DNA from: Frondihabitans sucicola
GTDB lineage: Bacteria; Actinomycetota; Actinomycetes; Actinomycetales; Microbacteriaceae
Assembly: GCF_030296615.1 (NCBI RefSeq)
Contig: NZ_AP027732.1
Coordinates: forward strand, 1,116,001-1,180,000
DNA: 64,000 bases
Direction of reading: 5' to 3'
Position 1 is the first letter of the stretch. Each line of letters starts with the position of its first letter. Under the pieces are notes generated by a model. It was not told the DNA's origin, did no database searches, and was given only the letters and a program-made list of their open reading frames with translations. Below, in pieces: positions 37,166-45,964 of the stretch. A program made the translations under genes and the position numbers.

Positions 37166-38496
37166 GTCTCACGATCGACCGACCCCGTTTCGAGAGCGCT
37201 GTCCAGGCCGCCCGGCCGCAGCGCGTCGGCTCCGTCTCCAGCGTCGTCGGCCTCGGGCTGACCGTGACGGGGCTCGACTCCGCCATCGGTGAGGTCGTCG
37301 AGGTCGGGACCTCGGCCCCCGGGTCTCCCCGCCGCCTCGCGGAGGTCGTCGCGACCACCGCCGACGGTGTCCGCTGCATGCCCCTCGGAGCCATGACCGG
37401 AGTCCGCTCCGGCATGTCCGTGCGGCCCACCGGCCGCCCCATCCTCGTGCCGACCGGCCGTGGACTCTTCGGCCGCGTCATCGACGGCCTCGGCCGCCCG
37501 ATCGACGGCAAGGGGCCGCTCGCCTTCGACGAGCTCGTGCCGCTCGACCACCCGACCCCGTCCGCCATGGGTCGCGCCCGCATCGACACCCCGCTCCAGC
37601 TCGGCGTCCGGGCGCTCGACACCCTCGCCACCGCGGGCCGGGGCCAGCGCATGGGCCTCTTCGCCGGGTCCGGAGTCGGCAAGTCGTCGCTGCTGTCGAT
37701 GATCGCCCGCGGCACCGACGCCGAGGTGAGCGTGGTCGCCCTCGTCGGAGAGCGCGGCCGTGAGGTGCGCGAGTTCCTCGAGGACGACCTCGGACCCGAG
37801 GGCCTCGCCCGGTCGATCGTCGTCGTCTCGACCTCGGACGAGCCGGCCCTGATGCGCCTGCGCGCCGCGTTCGTCGCGACCCGCATCGCCGAATCCTTCC
37901 GCGACCGCGGAGCCGACGTCGTGCTGATGATGGACTCGCTCACGCGCGTCGCCATGGCGCAGCGCGAGATCGGCCTCTCGGTCGGCGAACCACCGGCCAC
38001 GCGCGGCTACCCGCCGTCGACCTTCTCGACGCTCGCGACGCTCCTCGAGCGCGCCGGCACCGACACCACGGGGTCCGTCACCGGCCTCTACACCGTCTTG
38101 GTCGACGGAGACGACCACAACGAGCCGATCGCCGACGCCGCGCGCAGCATCCTCGACGGCCACATCGTCCTCGATCGCAAGCTCGCCGTCACCGGCCACT
38201 TCCCGTCGATCGACGTGCTCGGCTCGATCTCGCGTGTCGCCACCAAGGTCATCTCGCCGTCGCAGTCGGGCGATGCTCGCCTGCTGCGCTCCGTCATGGC
38301 CGCGCGCAGGCAGGCGCAGGATCTCATCGACGTCGGTGCCTACCAACCCGGAACGAACCCGCTCGTCGACGCCGCCGTGGCCCACCAGGCGGACATCGAC
38401 GCGTTCCTGCAGCAGCGCATGGACGACCAGACCCCGGCGGTCGAGGCCTGGGCACGGCTCGCGGCCCTCGGCGCGATGCTGGGAGGCGGTGCCTGA
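37162..38496 (+). CDS. fliI: flagellar protein export ATPase FliI
   Basis: 444 residues from GTG 37162. Signature parts are GLFGRVIDGLGRPIDGKGP, Walker A GLFAGSGVGKSSLL, ALVGERGREVREFLED, Walker B VVLMMDSLTRVAMAQREIGL, and ATRGYPPSTFS. It is the F1-beta-like ATPase energising type III export. The stop overlaps the fliJ ATG. Confidence 0.96.
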   Translation: MSLTIDRPRFESAVQAARPQRVGSVSSVVGLGLTVTGLDSAIGEVVEVGTSAPGSPRRLAEVVATTADGVRCMPLGAMTGVRSGMSVRPTGRPILVPTGRGLFGRVIDGLGRPIDGKGPLAFDELVPLDHPTPSAMGRARIDTPLQLGVRALDTLATAGRGQRMGLFAGSGVGKSSLLSMIARGTDAEVSVVALVGERGREVREFLEDDLGPEGLARSIVVVSTSDEPALMRLRAAFVATRIAESFRDRGADVVLMMDSLTRVAMAQREIGLSVGEPPATRGYPPSTFSTLATLLERAGTDTTGSVTGLYTVLVDGDDHNEPIADAARSILDGHIVLDRKLAVTGHFPSIDVLGSISRVATKVISPSQSGDARLLRSVMAARRQAQDLIDVGAYQPGTNPLVDAAVAHQADIDAFLQQRMDDQTPAVEAWARLAALGAMLGGGA

Positions 38497-38945
38497 TGGC
38501 CATGAAGCCGTTCTCCCTCACCGGCCTCCTGCGCGTCCGGCACGCCCAGCAGCAGAAGGCCATGGCCGAGCTCTCCGAGGCGAACCGCCGCATCCGCGAC
38601 GTCGCCGAGCGGCGGGCGCGCACCGAGCGGACCCTCACGGACGCCGTCGGCAGCAAGGACGTCGTCACCGACGCCGCCACGCTCAACGCCGTGGCGGCGG
38701 CCCGGGCCTCCACGCGCGGAATGCTCGCCGAGCTCGACGCCGTCGCCGCCGAGCACCGCGCCGCCGCCGCCGCGGCCCAGCAGGAGTACAACGCCACGCG
38801 CGCCCGCTCCATCGCCCTCGAGAAGCTCGAGGCCCGCCACGCGATCCTCGCCGCCGCGGCAGAACTCCACGACGAGCAGATCGCGCTCGACGAGATCGCC
38901 TCCGTCGCGCACCACCGAGACGACCTCCAGGGGGAGCAGTCATGA
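38496..38945 (+). CDS. fliJ: flagellar export protein FliJ
   Basis: 149 residues from ATG 38496, predicted as one long coiled coil (RVRHAQQQKAMAELSEANRRIRDVAERRARTER). This fits FliJ, which inserts in the FliI hexamer and contacts FlhA. The assignment rests on shape and position directly after fliI. Confidence 0.85.
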   Translation: MAMKPFSLTGLLRVRHAQQQKAMAELSEANRRIRDVAERRARTERTLTDAVGSKDVVTDAATLNAVAAARASTRGMLAELDAVAAEHRAAAAAAQQEYNATRARSIALEKLEARHAILAAAAELHDEQIALDEIASVAHHRDDLQGEQS

Positions 38946-39670
38946 GTGTCACCAACGTGCTGTCCCGGATCTTCGAGATCCAGAGCACGATCGCCCAGCT
39001 CCAGACCGGCACGCTGCCCGACAGCGCCACCGCGTCGACGACCGCGACCGATTCGGCGTCGACCTTCGCGTCGGCGCTCGCCGCAGCCGGCACGGACGCC
39101 ACCGGGACCACCGCGTCCGCCGACGCCCTCGACTCGACCGCGGGCACCGCCGCCACCCCGGCGTCGCCCACGGGCGGGCTCGTGAACAACGGCGTCACCG
39201 GTGCCGACGTCGTCGCCGACGCCAAGAAGTACCTCGGAGTGCCCTACGTGTTCGGCGGCACCACCACCTCGGGCATGGACTGCTCCGGCCTCGTCCAGAC
39301 GGTCTTCAAAGACCTCGGCATCACGATGCCGCGCGTCGTCCCCGACCAGGCGAACATGGGCGTCAAGGTGCCCGACCTCGCTCACGCCAAGCCCGGCGAC
39401 ATCATCACCACCAAGGACGAGGGGCACATCGTCATCTACCTCGGCGACGGCAAGATCCTGCACGCGCCTCGCCCCGGCAAGGACGTACGGATCATCGACA
39501 ACTACCTCAAGGACTCGGACATCGGCGAGATCCGCCGCATCGTCCCCTCGACCGCCACCACGTCGTCGTCGTCCTCGCTGAGCGGGTCGTCGCCCTCGTC
39601 CGCGTCGCAGTCCGATCTCGTCACCGCTGCGCTGCAGCAGCTGATGGCCTCGAGCGGAGCCACCTCGTGA
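38942..39670 (+). CDS. NlpC/P60 peptidoglycan hydrolase in the flagellar operon
   Basis: 242 residues from ATG 38942, overlapping fliJ. Residues 1-75 are a Ser/Thr/Ala-rich leader with no Sec signal, so export through the flagellar apparatus is likely. The catalytic domain (about 80-195) has KKYLGVPYVFGGTTTSGMDCSGLVQ with the active Cys, then AKPGDIITTKDEGHIVIYLGDGK with the His. It probably opens the cell wall for the rod, the job done by FlgJ in Proteobacteria. Its C-terminus is Ser-rich. Confidence 0.88.
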   Translation: MSVTNVLSRIFEIQSTIAQLQTGTLPDSATASTTATDSASTFASALAAAGTDATGTTASADALDSTAGTAATPASPTGGLVNNGVTGADVVADAKKYLGVPYVFGGTTTSGMDCSGLVQTVFKDLGITMPRVVPDQANMGVKVPDLAHAKPGDIITTKDEGHIVIYLGDGKILHAPRPGKDVRIIDNYLKDSDIGEIRRIVPSTATTSSSSSLSGSSPSSASQSDLVTAALQQLMASSGATS

Positions 39671-41367
39671 GCGCCGTTCCGTCGTCGGGTGCGGCCTCGG
39701 TCGCCGACCTCGCTCCTGCGCGACCCGCACGGGCATCGCGTTCGGCCGGCTCGTCTCCCGACTCGGCCGCCACGTTCGACGTCGCCATGCGCGGGGCGGG
39801 AGACGCGCCTGCCTCCACCGCGGAGCGTCGCGACCCGAAGGCGCCGGCGCGCGACGAGCACTCCGACACCGCCGCTCGCGCCTCGCGCCGCGAGCACCGG
39901 CACGGCTCGCGCCCCGCCGCCGCGACGCCGGCCGTACCGCCGGCCGACGGCACCGACGACGACGCATCGGTCGTCGCGGCTTCCGCGCTGCTGCCGATCG
40001 CCACGGCTGCTGCGGTCGCGACGCCCGCGACCGCCCTCAGCCTCGCTGCGCTGCTGGCAGCTTCGTCCGCCACCGCGTCGGCGCCTCAGGGCGCGGCGGC
40101 GGCCGGCTCCGGCGGCGCTACCTCCTCCGCGGGCGCGCCCGTCGCCCTCGTCGACCTCGCGTCGGCATCTCAGGGTGCAGGCACGAGCGTCGCCCCCGGC
40201 GGCCCGAGCTCGCCCGCGGGCGCGGGCCTGCACCCTGACGTGCCGTCGGCGCTTGCCGCCGCGCAGCCGGTCGCGGCCGGGCCAAGCCCGGCCGCGGTCC
40301 CCGCCGGCCACCCCGCCCCAGTCGGCCCCGCCGGCCCCGCGTCGGCATCTCAGGATGCGAGCACCGCCCCCGGCGCCGCGCACGCATCCTCGACCGCAGC
40401 CGCCGACCTCCAGCCTGAATTCCCGACCGGGCCGGCGGCTGCGGCCGCAGCCGCTCCTGCCGCCCCGGCCGGCGTCGCCGCTCCCGGCCCGGCGTCGGCA
40501 ACTCAGGCTGCGGGCGCCGCGCGGCCGGTGCCCACGGCGACCCCGGCTGTGGCCGGCGGCTTGCAGCCTGAAATGCCGACCTCGACGCCGGCAGCCGCTC
40601 CGGCCACCTCGTCCCCGGAGGCCCAGGCTTCCCAGGCGCCCGCACCGATCCTCGTCCCCGTCCAGCACTCCGCCGGGCCGGCCACGAGCGCGACCCCGGC
40701 GGCGCAGCCGGCCACCGCGGCCACCGCGGTCGCTGCGGCGTCGAGCTCCGCCGACGGCTCGGCGACCGGCGGCGCGACGACCGCCGCCGCGCCGCCAGCG
40801 ACCGCAGCGGCTCCGCAGCCCGCCACCGACGGCGCCACCGCATTCGCGGCCGTCGCGCAGGCCGCGGCTCCCGCCCCGACGGCCGCCGCCGCCCCGCCGG
40901 CCCCCGCCCAGCCGGCCCAGCCTCTGCAGACCCAGCTCGCACGACCGCTGTTCACTCTCGCCGCCGCCGGCACCGGGGAGCACACGGTCACCGTCCAGGT
41001 CAGCCCCGACGCACTCGGTCCGGTCACGGTCCGGGCACACGTGGGAGCCGGACTGATGCGGGTCGAGTTGTACGCGCAGTCGGACGCGGGACGGGACGCG
41101 GTCCGCGGGATCCTGCCCGATCTTCGTCGCGACATGCAGGCCGCGGGCGTCCAGACGAGCGTCGACCTGTCGAACCAGAACCAGCCGTCGAGCGGCCAGG
41201 GTCAGCAGAACCCGCTGAACGCCGGGCAGCAGGACCACGGCTCGGCGAACGCCACGGCGCACGCCGGCCCCGATCGCCGCGACCGCAGCGGCGACGAACC
41301 CGAATCTCCCGCAGCCGCGCTCCGCGGCCTCGCGGACTCCGCCACCTCCATCGACGTGATGGCCTGA
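39667..41367 (+). CDS. fliK: flagellar hook-length control protein FliK
   Basis: 566 residues from GTG 39667. The long Ala/Pro-rich middle contains three degenerate repeats, each with PASASQ(G/D)A and a following L(H/Q)P(D/E)xP. The C-terminal domain (about 415-500) is the FliK switch domain: GEHTVTVQVSPDALGPVTVRAHVGAGLMRVELYAQSDAGRDAVRGILPDLRRDMQAAGV. It measures hook length and flips FlhB specificity. The repeat region is prone to length variation. Confidence 0.9.
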   Translation: MSAVPSSGAASVADLAPARPARASRSAGSSPDSAATFDVAMRGAGDAPASTAERRDPKAPARDEHSDTAARASRREHRHGSRPAAATPAVPPADGTDDDASVVAASALLPIATAAAVATPATALSLAALLAASSATASAPQGAAAAGSGGATSSAGAPVALVDLASASQGAGTSVAPGGPSSPAGAGLHPDVPSALAAAQPVAAGPSPAAVPAGHPAPVGPAGPASASQDASTAPGAAHASSTAAADLQPEFPTGPAAAAAAAPAAPAGVAAPGPASATQAAGAARPVPTATPAVAGGLQPEMPTSTPAAAPATSSPEAQASQAPAPILVPVQHSAGPATSATPAAQPATAATAVAAASSSADGSATGGATTAAAPPATAAAPQPATDGATAFAAVAQAAAPAPTAAAAPPAPAQPAQPLQTQLARPLFTLAAAGTGEHTVTVQVSPDALGPVTVRAHVGAGLMRVELYAQSDAGRDAVRGILPDLRRDMQAAGVQTSVDLSNQNQPSSGQGQQNPLNAGQQDHGSANATAHAGPDRRDRSGDEPESPAAALRGLADSATSIDVMA

Positions 41368-41380
41368 AAGGACTCATCGA

Positions 41381-41824
41381 ATGGCACTCGACGGCATCAC
41401 CGGCACGGTCTCCACGTCCGTTCCCGCGACCAGCACCACGACCCGCGCTCCCTCGCAGGAGATGAACAGCGACATGTTCATGCAGCTGCTCGTCAAGCAG
41501 CTCCAGAACCAGGATCCGTCGTCACCGATGGACACCAACGCCATGATCGGCCAGACCACGCAGCTGGCGATGATGGAGCAGATCACCAACAACACCACCA
41601 CCGGCAACGAGAACTTCTCGTTGCAGATGCGCATCTCCGCGGCGAACCTCGTCGGCAAGCAGGTGTCGTACACCGACGCCACCACCGGCACCGACGTGAA
41701 GGGCACGGCCAGCGCCGTGTCGTTCGCCGGCTCCGTGCCGACCGTCACGGTCGGCGGCAAGGACATCCCCCTCGACTCCATCTCCGGCGTGATCGACCCC
41801 ACCTCGTCGACCGCCACCTCCTGA
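41381..41824 (+). CDS. flgD: flagellar hook assembly scaffold FlgD
   Basis: 147 residues from ATG 41381. The conserved N-terminal part is MNSDMFMQLLVKQLQNQDPSSPMDTNAMIGQTTQLAMMEQ. The protein is short and ends before the Fn3/Ig-like region of longer FlgD proteins, although AANLVGKQVSYTDATTGTDVKGTASAV is present. It acts as the cap for hook assembly. Confidence 0.94.
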   Translation: MALDGITGTVSTSVPATSTTTRAPSQEMNSDMFMQLLVKQLQNQDPSSPMDTNAMIGQTTQLAMMEQITNNTTTGNENFSLQMRISAANLVGKQVSYTDATTGTDVKGTASAVSFAGSVPTVTVGGKDIPLDSISGVIDPTSSTATS

Positions 41825-41861
41825 TCTTCACCACCCCTCTACCCCACGAAAGAAGAGAACA

Positions 41862-43033
41862 ATGCTCCGTTCGCTCTACTCCGGCATCGCCGGACTTCGC
41901 GCCCACCAGACCATGCTCGACGTGACGGGCAACAACATCGCCAACGTGAACACCGTCGGCTTCAAGGGCTCCGCGACCGTGTTCCAGGACACCCTCTCGC
42001 AGATCACCAAGGGCGCCGGCGGCCCGCAGGAGGGCCTCGGCGGCACCAACCCCGCCCAGGTCGGCCTCGGCGTGCAGGTCGCCGGGATCACCACGAACTT
42101 CGCGCAGGGCTCGGCGCAGGCCACCGGCAAGGCGACCGACCTGATGATCTCGGGCGACGGGTTCTTCGTCACCCGCGACGGCAACAACAGCGTCTACACG
42201 CGCGCCGGCGCCTTCGACTTCGACAGCACCGGTCGTCTCACCACGACCGACGGCAAGATCGTCCAGGGTACCCGGCCACCGACGGCGTCGTCAACACCAA
42301 CGGCGGCCTGACCGACATCACTCTCCCGGTCGGTGCCACGTCGCCGGCCGTGGCGACCACGAAGGCCAGCGTCGGCGGCAACCTGCCCTCCGACTCGGCC
42401 ACCGGCACCAAGATCACGCGCGATGTCGACGTGTACGACAAGCAGGGCACCAAGCACACCCTGACCCTCGACTTCACCAAGACGGCGGCCGGCTGGGACG
42501 TCGCCGGCGACGACGGCCAGGGCGGCACCGGCACCACGACGCTCGCCTTCGCGGACGGCAAGCAGACCGGCGCCTCGTCGATCACGATGGGCGGTATCAC
42601 CGCCGACCTGTCGAGCGTCACCGGCTTCGCGACCCTGTCGACCGCCGCCATCTCCGACGTCGACGGCCGTCAGGCCGGCACGCTGAACGGCTACACGATC
42701 TCGGCGGACGGCACGCTCATCGGGTCCTTCTCCAACGGCCAGTCGTCGGCCCTCGGCCAGATCGCCCTGGCGACCTTCACCAACCCCGCCGGCCTCGAGA
42801 AGGCGGGCAACTCGGGGTACGTCGTCACCGCCAACTCCGGCAACGTCACGCTGGGCACGCCCGGCGAGCCCGGCCGCGGCTCGCTGGCCGGCGGCACCCT
42901 CGAGATGTCGAACGTCGACCTCTCGCAGGAGTTCACCAACCTCATCGTCGCCCAGCGCGGTTTCCAGGCGAACGCCCGCATCATCACGACCTCCGACGAG
43001 GTCCTGCAGGAGCTCACCAACCTCAAGCGCTAG
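41862..43033 (+). CDS. flgE: flagellar hook protein FlgE (one frameshift)
   Basis: About 390 residues after restoring one base in CAGGG(N)TACCC near 42270, giving DGKIVQGYPATDGVVNTNGG. N-terminus is [38 protein letters not shown]-terminus is GTLEMSNVDLSQEFTNLIVAQRGFQANARIITTSDEVLQEL. No separate flgG was found in the window, so this is the only hook or distal-rod type protein here. Confidence 0.94.
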
Positions 43034-43043
43034 CGTATGTCGC

Positions 43044-43263
43044 CCAATTAACCGGAGGTCGTGTGTGGTCTGGTCTCGTGAGCTGCAAGGCGGGTGACGC
43101 AGGAGGCCGCCCGCGGCCTTCAAGGACCCGCCGCCGCAGATTGCGCGATCCAGGGCACACACGACCCGCGGAGAATTGAGAGACACGCGCTAGTCGCGAG
43201 CTCCACCCGCGCGTGTGCGCACAGCGCGGCTCACCTTCTCGGTGACGCCCGGTGTGCGCACAC
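43044..43263. repeat. inverted repeats between flgE and a convergent surface-protein gene
   Basis: GGTCGTGTGTG (43057-43067) is matched by its exact complement CACACACGACC (43156-43166), with flanking CAATT and AATTG extending the match. Separately, the perfect palindrome TGTGCGCACA occurs twice (43214-43223 and 43253-43262), 39 bases apart. No gene is present. It may be a long bidirectional terminator or the remnant of a small mobile element. Confidence 0.65.
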
Positions 43264-43272
43264 TTTCGGTGA

Positions 43273-45363
43273 TCAGCCGCGGCGGATCGGCCGACGTCGC
43301 CGTACCGCGAGTCCGGCGCCGGCGAGCAGCAGCCCAGCCCCGAGAAGGGCGAGGCCGGCAGGATCCGACCCGGTGTACGCCAGGCTCGCGGCCGCCGTCG
43401 CCGCGGCCGTGATCGTGATCGGCGTCCAGCCCAGCAGGGTGCCGTCCGCGGCGTAGACGGCGATCCGGTGTGCGCCCGGGTCGACGTCGGCGGGAATCGC
43501 CACGCGGATGGTGCCGTCCGCCGCGACCGTTACCCGGCCGAGGGAGCGCGGTTCCGAGTACAGGAACGCCGAGACCTTCTCGCCGGCGTGCGCGGCGCCG
43601 ACGGCGACCGTGACGCTCGATCCCGCGGCGGCTCGGGCGGGGCCGGAGACATCGCCGCGGTTGGCGGCCGTGAGCCGGTCGCCGGGCAGCGGGTTCGGTG
43701 CCGCGACGGGAGTGGTGCCTGACCCGCTGCCGGAGCCGGTGCCAGTGCCGCCGCCGGTGCCGGAGCCGGTGCCGGTGCCGGTGCCGGGAGTACCCGAACC
43801 GCCGCCGCCCGTCCCTCCGCCGGATCCACCCCCGGGCGGGCCGGTCGACTCACACGGGTACGTCCCCGCGCGGAACGAGTAGCCGTCGGTGTCGTTGTCG
43901 TCCGCGAAGAACGTCAGCCGCGCACCGTCGGAGCAGGTCGCGGCCGGAGCGATGGCGAAGCCCTCGTTGGCCAGGCTCCGGTCGGCATTCGCGGGCGGGT
44001 CGTACAGCGTCGTCTGCGTGAACGCCCCGGCGGAGTCGAGCGAGAACAGCGCGGTCTGGCCCGAGCAGGCGTCGTCGCAGATGACCCAGAGCTTGCCGAG
44101 GTCGGCGTCGAACTGGACGTCGGCGACGACGGGGAACGCCGTCGCGATCGTGGCCACCCGATGGAAGACGCCGTTCGGCATCAGGGCGTAGGCGTAGACG
44201 CTCGCCGTTCCCTCGATGCCGACGAAGAAGAGCCCGTCGCCGTGGTTCGCGTACGTCGACGGCGTGTACGCGGCGCCGGTCGACTGGTCGACGAAGCTCC
44301 CCGCCGTGAGGAACGAGTCGGGCACGAACGTGACGCCCTCGGCACCGGAGTTGGCGCCGAGCCCGGGGAAGTCGGGCGCGAGATTCCACTCGCCGGAAGC
44401 CGTGAGCGTGCTCGCGGATCCTGCGACATCGAAGCGCAGGATCGCAGGACGGCTCACCGTCGAATTCTGGTCATCCCGCTCGGTCGAGACGTAGACGCCG
44501 CCGGCGGAGGAGTCGTCCGCCACCGTGACGCCCTCCGCGTCGGGCGTGCCCGTGCCGTCGGCGTAGTGCAGTGTCTTACCCGCAGCCCAGCCGCCGGTGC
44601 TCGCGGGCGCCCAGCCGCCGGAACCGTCGGACACGATCTTGTAGAGCAGGCCGTTGCCGTTCTCGACTCCCCAGAGGGTGCCGTCGGCGGAGGTTCCCGA
44701 GGGCTCGTAGTCGAGTCCGGAGAGGTCGCCGGTGTAGGTCGACTCGGCGTCGAGTGCGGTCTCGTCGGGGCTGCCTGGCCAGGGCGTGGCGACCACGGTG
44801 CCGGTGAACAGGTTCGCCGCGTCCTTGGTCGAGGCGGAGGTCGTCTCGAAGGGGCCGGTCCCGTCGGGGTCGCGGCCGTAGGTGGTGCCGGCGTGCGAGG
44901 TCCAGCTGTACGAGTCGACGAGGGTGGAACCGTCCGGGAGGTACAGGCGTGCGCTGTCGGCGCTACCGAGGCCGAAGTCGAAGCCGTTCGGCGAGCTGGC
45001 GGTCTTCGTGTCGAGGACGGCGAAGCCGCCGGGCGCGATCGTGGTGCCGGCCGGGATCGTGTACGAGTGCGAGTCGTCGTCGTCTTTGAAGACGTAGCCG
45101 GAGATGTCGACGGTGGTGGTGCCGGTGGTCGTGAGCTCCACCCAGTCGTCCGGGGTACCGCCGTTCGACTCGACCTCGTTGATGACGACAGGTGAGGTGG
45201 TCGCGGAAGTCGTAGCCGCGGCCGTGGTCGCGGCAGCGGGCGGAGCCGCGGCGGACGGCGTAGTGGCGGCCGAGGCGACGCCGGCCGTCCCGGTGAGGAG
45301 GCCGACGACCACGACGCTGCCGGCGAGGCCGATCGCACCGAGGCGGAGAGGGAGCGGGCGCAT
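43273..45363 (-). CDS. wall-anchored lamin-tail-domain surface protein
   Basis: 696 residues from ATG 45363. A Sec signal peptide (IGLAGSVVVVGLLTGTAGVASA) comes first. A lamin-tail domain at about residues 57-150 reads VVINEVESNGGTPDDWVEL and GTTIAPGGFAVLDT. A beta-propeller-like region of about 350 residues follows (GLDYEPSGTSADGTLWGVENGNG, ALFSLDSAGAF). Then come a Gly/Thr/Ser-rich spacer, an Ig-like module and the sorting tail LAYTGSDP plus membrane helix plus RRRRP. LAxTG is a class E sortase motif. It interrupts the flagellar cluster on the opposite strand. Confidence 0.85.
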   Translation of the reverse strand: MRPLPLRLGAIGLAGSVVVVGLLTGTAGVASAATTPSAAAPPAAATTAAATTSATTSPVVINEVESNGGTPDDWVELTTTGTTTVDISGYVFKDDDDSHSYTIPAGTTIAPGGFAVLDTKTASSPNGFDFGLGSADSARLYLPDGSTLVDSYSWTSHAGTTYGRDPDGTGPFETTSASTKDAANLFTGTVVATPWPGSPDETALDAESTYTGDLSGLDYEPSGTSADGTLWGVENGNGLLYKIVSDGSGGWAPASTGGWAAGKTLHYADGTGTPDAEGVTVADDSSAGGVYVSTERDDQNSTVSRPAILRFDVAGSASTLTASGEWNLAPDFPGLGANSGAEGVTFVPDSFLTAGSFVDQSTGAAYTPSTYANHGDGLFFVGIEGTASVYAYALMPNGVFHRVATIATAFPVVADVQFDADLGKLWVICDDACSGQTALFSLDSAGAFTQTTLYDPPANADRSLANEGFAIAPAATCSDGARLTFFADDNDTDGYSFRAGTYPCESTGPPGGGSGGGTGGGGSGTPGTGTGTGSGTGGGTGTGSGSGSGTTPVAAPNPLPGDRLTAANRGDVSGPARAAAGSSVTVAVGAAHAGEKVSAFLYSEPRSLGRVTVAADGTIRVAIPADVDPGAHRIAVYAADGTLLGWTPITITAAATAAASLAYTGSDPAGLALLGAGLLLAGAGLAVRRRRPIRRG

Positions 45364-45504
45364 GGGGGTCCGTTCTGTGGTGGAGGGAGGACCCCAGCAT
45401 CCCGACGACGGGTGTCGCCGAAGTGAATGGTTGCCGCCCCGCGCGTGAACGACCCTCGGCACGCGGGATGCCGGCAGCAGCGTCCTCCGACCTCTCCACG
45501 CCCG

Positions 45505-45581
45505 AAATCGAAGGGGATCCCGCCCGCCGCTTCGACTTCATGCCGATCGGGCGGGCACCTGCCGAAAATCCCCTTCGATTT
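45505..45581. repeat. 77-bp palindromic repeat, family B, copy 3
   Basis: Arms AAATCGAAGGGGAT and ATCCCCTTCGATTT; the inner part of the left arm (CCCGCC) no longer pairs well with CGAAA on the right. The core contains CTTCATGCCGATCGGGC. This copy lies upstream of the flbD promoter, only 15 bases from its -35 element, and is the only family B copy in a divergent intergenic region. Confidence 0.9.
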
Positions 45582-45596
45582 GGGGCGGAGGCAGGC

Positions 45597-45623
45597 TAAC
45601 GGCGCGCAGACGCCTGCCGATAG
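45597..45623 (+). promoter_or_regulatory. sigma-28-type promoter for flbD-motA-motB
   Basis: TAAC (45597-45600), 15 bases, GCCGATAG (45616-45623). Predicted start near 45630 with a leader of about 70 bases before flbD. Confidence 0.85.
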
Positions 45624-45699
45624 TGAGAAGTAAGCAGCGCAGGACGCGCGCTTCGCGGGACACGGATGGACCGCGAGAACACAGACCTAGGACGGGCCG

Positions 45700-45963
45700 A
45701 TGATCGTCGTCACACGACTCAATGACAGTCAGTTCGCGATCAACCCCGACTTGATCGAGCGAATCCACGAGAACCCCGACACCACCCTCGTGATGGTGGA
45801 CGGGGCGAAGTACATCGTCACCGAGACGATGGCCGAGGTGATCGAGCTCGTCGCTCGTTACCGCTCCCGCATCGTGTCGCTCGCCTACGACGAGCAGCCG
45901 CAGCCCGCCAGGACCCTCGAACTCGTCCCGAACGAGCCCGCACCCTTCACCAGGGGGCGCTGA
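45700..45963 (+). CDS. flbD: flagellar FlbD/SwrD family protein
   Basis: 87 residues from ATG 45700. It has the whole-family pattern MIVVTRLNDSQFAINPDLIERIHENPDTTLVMVDGAKYIVTETMAEVIELV. The Bacillus relative SwrD raises flagellar torque through the stator, which fits its place directly before motA. It has no link to the Caulobacter regulator FlbD. Confidence 0.93.
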   Translation: MIVVTRLNDSQFAINPDLIERIHENPDTTLVMVDGAKYIVTETMAEVIELVARYRSRIVSLAYDEQPQPARTLELVPNEPAPFTRGR

Positions 45964-45964
45964 C

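Noticed and set aside
45700..45963. Caulobacter-type FlbD transcription activator
   Set aside because: The product is only 87 residues and lacks AAA+ and HTH domains; it belongs to the small FlbD/SwrD family found before motA.
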